A stretch of 17,645 nt of DNA from NCBI GenBank assembly GCA_002481545.1, contig DLEF01000035.1, positions 1 to 17,645 on the forward strand, in the 5' to 3' direction. The number at the start of each line of letters is the position of its first letter. Position 1 is the first letter of the stretch. The translations under genes and the position numbers were made by a program. This DNA comes from Cyanobacteria bacterium UBA7753 (lineage in GTDB: Bacteria > Cyanobacteriota > Vampirovibrionia > Gastranaerophilales > Gastranaerophilaceae). Below the pieces are notes generated by a model, which made no database searches, was not told where the DNA came from, and was given only the letters and a program-made list of their open reading frames with translations. Positions 14,638-17,645 of this stretch are shown here, piece after piece.

Positions 14638-16128
14638 ATGAATAAAGCAGGACAAGCAATACGTTTAAAGAAAGAAATATTAGTCAGAATAATCAAAGCG
14701 TTCTTTTCGGATAATTTTGAGGAACAAGCAAGACTTATTCCGTATGCAATGAGACCGAAAGGAATGGAGGTGCCATACAGGTGCTGTATATATAAAGAAA
14801 GGGCAATCATAAAAGACAGAACAATCGCAGGGCTCGGGTTCCCGATTGAAGAAGATGATGAGACCGTTTCTTTAAGTACATATGCACATGAGGCATTGGA
14901 AAGAAAAGAAATCAGCGATAAGAATTTGACCGTATTGCAGGCTGCCTGCAAAGGCTGCTTAACAAACAGAATATACGTAACCGACTTATGCCAAGGCTGT
15001 GTTGCAAGACCTTGCAAATCAACCTGTAAATTCGGGGCAATATCAATCGTTGACGGCAGATCAGTTATTGACGAAACTAAGTGTAAAAGATGCAAAATGT
15101 GTATAAACGCATGTCCATATAACGCTATCGTCAAAATAACCGTACCGTGCGAAGACTCTTGCCCGGTAGGTGCAATCCACAAGGATGAAACAGGATTCGC
15201 AAGCATAGATTATGACAAATGTATCAACTGCGGAAAATGCACAATGGCATGTCCGTTCGGGGCTGTTCACGAAAGAAGTCAGATTATTGATATATTAAAG
15301 GCAATAAAATCAGACAAGAAAGTTATTGCAATGATAGCACCGTCTATTGCAGGGCAATTCCCGGGAACAATTTATCAAATGAAAGCCGCTATCAAGAAAA
15401 GCGGATTTGATGATGTATATGAAGTAGCTCAGGGTGCTGATGTTACTGCAAATACAGAGGCAAAAGAATTTCTTGAACGTATGGAAAAAGCGGAAAAGGG
15501 TGAAGTCGGAGAAAGCGGAAAAGTCCAAACCTTTATGACGACATCTTGCTGTGCAGGTTATAACGAACTCATTAAGAAACACTTAACAGAGATTAAACCG
15601 TACAAATCTGACACGGGAACGCCGTTATATTATACGGCTCAAATAGTTAAGAAAGAACATCCTGAAGCAATAACAGTTTTCGTAAGTCCTTGTGTCGCAA
15701 AACGTGCGGAAAGCTACGACAACCCGAATGTTGACTACGTTATGAACTATGAAGAGCTCGGAGCTTTGTTTGTTGCTTTGAACATACAAATTGCAGAATT
15801 AGACGGAGAAAAATACGAAGTTGAATCTTCCAAGCAGGCTCGTAACTTCGGTATAACAGGCGGGGTTGCGGAATCCGTTAAAGCATCCTTGAAGGAAGAA
15901 GATGCGATTAAGCCGTTTGTAATTAACGGACTGGACAAGGACAGCATAAGACAGCTCAAGAAATTTGCTAAGAGCGGGATGTGCGAAGGCGGATGTAACC
16001 TCGTTGAGGTTATGTGCTGCGAGGGCGGATGTATCGGCGGTAACGCAACTATTAACAACCAGAAAACCGCTAAAAAGCAGATTGATAAACTTCTGGAAGA
16101 AAGTGAAGACATCAAGAAGATTGACTAA
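14638..16128 (+). CDS. hydA: [FeFe] hydrogenase, monomeric group-B-like
   Basis: The 496-residue enzyme reduces protons or oxidises H2 at the H-cluster. Its N-terminus (GQAIRLKKEILVRIIKAFF) and cysteine-rich ferredoxin region (about 101-215, with CKRCKMCINACP and CINCGKCTMACP) belong to the monomeric form. The H-cluster loops are TSCCAGY (302-308), SPCVAKRAE (350-358) and MCCEGGCIGG (459-468). Cys304, equivalent to the proton-transfer cysteine, and the ligands Cys305, Cys352, Cys461 and Cys465 are all present. Alanine replaces the usual proline after TSCC, a feature I associate with group B enzymes. It is the last gene of the cluster, and AAGGAA supplies the RBS. HydE, HydF and HydG, needed for H-cluster assembly, must lie elsewhere. 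Catalytic direction cannot be read from sequence. Confidence 0.93.
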   Translation: MNKAGQAIRLKKEILVRIIKAFFSDNFEEQARLIPYAMRPKGMEVPYRCCIYKERAIIKDRTIAGLGFPIEEDDETVSLSTYAHEALERKEISDKNLTVLQAACKGCLTNRIYVTDLCQGCVARPCKSTCKFGAISIVDGRSVIDETKCKRCKMCINACPYNAIVKITVPCEDSCPVGAIHKDETGFASIDYDKCINCGKCTMACPFGAVHERSQIIDILKAIKSDKKVIAMIAPSIAGQFPGTIYQMKAAIKKSGFDDVYEVAQGADVTANTEAKEFLERMEKAEKGEVGESGKVQTFMTTSCCAGYNELIKKHLTEIKPYKSDTGTPLYYTAQIVKKEHPEAITVFVSPCVAKRAESYDNPNVDYVMNYEELGALFVALNIQIAELDGEKYEVESSKQARNFGITGGVAESVKASLKEEDAIKPFVINGLDKDSIRQLKKFAKSGMCEGGCNLVEVMCCEGGCIGGNATINNQKTAKKQIDKLLEESEDIKKID

Positions 16129-16150
16129 TCAATTAAGTAATATAAAATCA

Positions 16151-16181
16151 AAAAGGCACTTTATAAAAAGTGTCTTTTTTT
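16151..16181. terminator. Rho-independent terminator, probably bidirectional
   Basis: GGCACTTT (16155-16162) pairs with AAAGTGTC (16167-16174) through one G-U pair around the loop ATAA, and is flanked by A4 on the left and T7 on the right. It lies 27 nt after the hydrogenase stop and 14 nt beyond the end of the convergent GNAT gene, so the A/T tracts allow termination on both strands. Confidence 0.85.
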
Positions 16182-16194
16182 GTATATATAACAA

Positions 16195-16662
16195 TTATTC
16201 AAACAGCTGTTCCATCAAATAATTTCCGCGTTTGAACGGAATTTTATCTTCATCGATTTCGACTTTTGTAAACCCGAATTTATTATAAAGATGTATTGCC
16301 GCCTCACATTTTGTGTTCGTCACAATCATAATTTTCTTTGCTTGTTTTGATTTTGCATAATCAATACAGGCTTTCAAAACCGCATAGCCCGCACCTTGTC
16401 CTTTGTATTCATCTTTCGTCGCATACTTTGCAATTTCCCACTCGCCTTTTTTCTCTAAAGGCTCTATCATACAACAGGACATTACACCATTATTACCTTC
16501 ATTTATTGCAAAAAAGACCTGTGCACCGTTTTTTATATAGGATTCAATATTGTTTAAAACCTCAATATCCTCGGGCTCTATCGCAAACATTGTCTCAATC
16601 CAATGTCTGTTAAGCTCTATAAAATCGCTTTTATACTTTGTATCAAACGGCTCAATTTTCAT
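16195..16662 (-). CDS. GNAT-family N-acetyltransferase
   Basis: The 155-residue protein has the fold of GNAT enzymes, which move acetyl from acetyl-CoA to an amine. The acetyl-CoA motif is YKGQGAGYAVLKACIDYAKS (about 92-111). Before it lies the strand EWEIAKYATKDE, and after it KKIMIVTNTKCEAAIHLYNKFGF, the usual motif B. The substrate cannot be inferred. It converges with the hydrogenase cluster on a shared terminator and is otherwise isolated. A TTGTGA-16-TATATT promoter lies upstream on the minus strand (16707-16680), and the leader would be only about 11 nt, without a Shine-Dalgarno sequence. Confidence 0.9.
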   Translation of the reverse strand: MKIEPFDTKYKSDFIELNRHWIETMFAIEPEDIEVLNNIESYIKNGAQVFFAINEGNNGVMSCCMIEPLEKKGEWEIAKYATKDEYKGQGAGYAVLKACIDYAKSKQAKKIMIVTNTKCEAAIHLYNKFGFTKVEIDEDKIPFKRGNYLMEQLFE

Positions 16663-16679
16663 ACATTGATATTATCATA

Positions 16680-16707
16680 AATATACCTTGGATAATTACA
16701 TTCACAA
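16680..16707 (-). promoter_or_regulatory. Possible promoter of the leftward GNAT gene
   Basis: On the minus strand TTGTGA (16707-16702) and TATATT (16685-16680) are separated by 16 bp. Overlapping alternative -10 hexamers, TATGAT (16679-16674) and GATAAT (16676-16671), would give an even shorter leader. The region is AT-rich, so confidence is limited. Confidence 0.3.
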
Positions 16708-16729
16708 TTTTTGGAATAAAAACGTAATC

Positions 16730-16792
16730 GTCATGCTGAATTTATTTCAGCATCTTTAAACCTTTAGATCCTGAAACAAGTTCAGGATGACA
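16730..16792. repeat. Palindromic repeat element with two hairpins
   Basis: The element has ends GTCATGCTGAA and TTCAGGATGAC, an imperfect terminal inverted repeat. Inside, ATGCTGAA (16733-16740) pairs with TTCAGCAT (16746-16753), and ATCCTGAA (16768-16775) pairs with TTCAGGAT (16781-16788), each with a five-base loop. It is non-coding and sits between the two GNAT genes. It resembles REP/MITE-like intergenic repeats with GTCAT-CTGA ends. A related, longer copy lies at 17307-17476. Confidence 0.7.
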
Positions 16793-16829
16793 GGTTTTAT
16801 AACTGCTATTTTTCGCACCGTGTTTATCC

Positions 16830-16835
16830 TATAAT
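16830..16835 (+). promoter_or_regulatory. Perfect -10 close to the rightward GNAT start
   Basis: TATAAT ends seven bases before the ATG at 16842, so transcription would begin at or next to the start codon. No Shine-Dalgarno sequence and no good -35 are seen. The site would produce a leaderless message if real. Confidence 0.45.
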
Positions 16836-16841
16836 TATGTT

Positions 16842-17261
16842 ATGAACAATTTTAAATATAAGATTTACAAAGGGTTGAACGAAGATATAAAAAGCATAAG
16901 AACCGCCGTTTTTATTGAAGAACAGGGGTTCAAGGATGAGTTTGACACGACTGATAATAACTGTTTTCACGTTGTAATTTATGACGGAGTTAAGCCTGTT
17001 ACGACTTGCAGATATTTTAAAGAAGGGGAAAACTACCACATCGGACGGGTTGCGATTGTGAAAGAATATCGAGGACATCACCTCGGCAACAAGATTATGA
17101 GTATTGCCGAAGAAGAAATCTCAAAACTGGGCGGAAAAACAATAGAAGTATCTGCGCAAGTCAGAGTAAAACCGTTTTACAACAAACTCGGATACAAAGA
17201 AATCGGTAATATCTATTATGACGAGTATTGCGAACATATTAGGATGATAAAAGAATTATAA
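16842..17261 (+). CDS. GNAT-family N-acetyltransferase, ElaA/YjcF-like
   Basis: The 139-residue protein begins with IRTAVFIEEQGFKDEFDTTDNNCFHVVIYD, the conserved N-terminal signature of the ElaA/YjcF branch (RxxVFxxEQ...E.D..D...H). The acetyl-CoA motif is IGRVAIVKEYRGHHLGNKIM (about 67-86), then KTIEVSAQVRVKPFYNKLGY. The substrate is unknown for the branch. Length is typical. It is not similar to the leftward GNAT protein beyond the shared fold, so the pair is not a recent duplication. The gene is alone on its strand, flanked on both sides by palindromic repeat elements, which leaves open insertion as a small cassette. Its start is probably leaderless. Confidence 0.9.
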   Translation: MNNFKYKIYKGLNEDIKSIRTAVFIEEQGFKDEFDTTDNNCFHVVIYDGVKPVTTCRYFKEGENYHIGRVAIVKEYRGHHLGNKIMSIAEEEISKLGGKTIEVSAQVRVKPFYNKLGYKEIGNIYYDEYCEHIRMIKEL

Positions 17262-17306
17262 AAAATTAATCACACCTGCACAATGTCGTTGCAAATCCTG
17301 CGTTAC

Positions 17307-17479
17307 TGTCATTCTGAGCACATGCAACACAGGCAAGTGCGAAGAATCTCTTTTACAAACACTGAGAAAGTAGAGCAATATACCGTCTACAGTTATATTA
17401 ACGACAGTTTGTTAGATCCTTCGCTGCTATTTCAAAGATTATTAATTGTCATTACGGTTTATCGCTCAGGATGACAATT
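17307..17479. repeat. MITE-like palindromic element, related to the one at 16730
   Basis: TGTCATTCTGAGC (17307-17319) and GCTCAGGATGACA (17464-17476) form an inverted terminal repeat matching at 12 of 13 positions. Within it, AATTGTCAT (17444-17452) pairs with ATGACAATT (17471-17479), and fragments such as GAAGAATCTC and AGATCCTTCGCT echo the typical interior of this repeat type. No real reading frame is present in the 170 bp. The GTCAT-CTGA ends match those of the element at 16730-16792, so they are divergent members of one family. Confidence 0.6.
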
Positions 17480-17535
17480 TACGTGCAAATAAAATGTAGG
17501 ATGCGATTATCACCGCACAGATATTATTAAACATT

Positions 17536-17645
17536 CTACATTTCCGCTAATCGTTTACCCAAATCGAATGCGTTTTGCAAATCTTTAGGGAATTGGGTAT
17601 CACGGACTTCACGTTTATGACTTTCTTCAAATAAATCACAATCGT
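17536..17645 (-). CDS. 3' end of a gene entering from the right, possibly flavodoxin-fold reductase
   Basis: Reading leftward from the window edge, an open frame of 35 codons ends in TAG at 17538-17536 and reads, in part, DLFEESHKREVRDTQFPKDL, followed by QNAFDLGKRLAEM. The clean codon pattern and a helix ending in LGKRLAEM look like a genuine C-terminus. It reminds me of the tail of NAD(P)H-dependent flavodoxin-like oxidoreductases (pattern RDxQYPxDLxxAFxLGKRL), but only the last part is available, so the family is tentative. The 5' part lies outside the window. Confidence 0.6.
   Translation of the reverse strand, partial: DCDLFEESHKREVRDTQFPKDLQNAFDLGKRLAEM

Noticed and set aside
17283..17474. 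Open frame of 63 codons on the plus strand
   Set aside because: It coincides almost exactly with the palindromic repeat element and has no RBS or protein-like composition.

Overview
The window is AT-rich, gene-dense DNA from what looks like an anaerobic, fermentative bacterium. It carries two [FeFe]-hydrogenase-family proteins, the NADH/NAD+ sensor Rex and no respiratory genes. Codon use and short leaders would fit a gut anaerobe. A short YidC without the large Gram-negative N-terminal domain, but with an extra extracytoplasmic insert, together with the hydrogenase genes, would fit the non-photosynthetic cyanobacterial relatives (Gastranaerophilales/Melainabacteria). A clostridial host is the main alternative. 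This placement is inference; no rRNA gene is present to settle it.

Left part (1-6134, all genes on the minus strand). After a repeat-rich left edge come two minus-strand units. One, with its own promoter near 2561-2589, encodes a free-standing ClpX-type zinc finger with a histidine-rich tail, a 529-residue protein of unknown function and RuvX/YqgF. The other runs yidC, queA and a MATE transporter.

Middle (6147-10466, plus strand). A 300-bp divergent region carries promoters in both directions and a structured leader with a terminator-like hairpin ahead of mnmA. It is followed by mnmA (tRNA 2-thiolation, a variant lacking the usual second catalytic cysteine), a tightly overlapping cysK-cysE pair for cysteine synthesis, and an HD-domain dNTPase with a good sigma-70-type promoter. 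MnmA uses cysteine-derived sulfur, so mnmA next to cysK/cysE is functionally coherent.

Right-centre (10499-16181, plus strand). This is the most interesting block, a six-gene hydrogen/redox cluster: rex, a thioredoxin-like [2Fe-2S] protein, a sensory-type [FeFe]-hydrogenase homologue with Fe-S and PAS domains, a SpoIIE/PP2C-type phosphatase with an extra C-terminal domain, a second [2Fe-2S] protein and a group-B-like catalytic [FeFe] hydrogenase, closed by a strong terminator. Overlaps and very short spacers imply co-expression. The layout suggests that Rex senses NADH, the HydS-like protein senses H2 or redox state and signals to the phosphatase, and the final gene makes or consumes H2. The maturases HydE, HydF and HydG are not in the window.

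Right edge (16195-17645). Two unrelated GNAT acetyltransferases are separated and followed by two related palindromic repeat elements. The 3' end of a minus-strand gene, possibly a flavodoxin-fold reductase, enters from the right. I saw no tRNA, rRNA, CRISPR array, transposase or phage gene.
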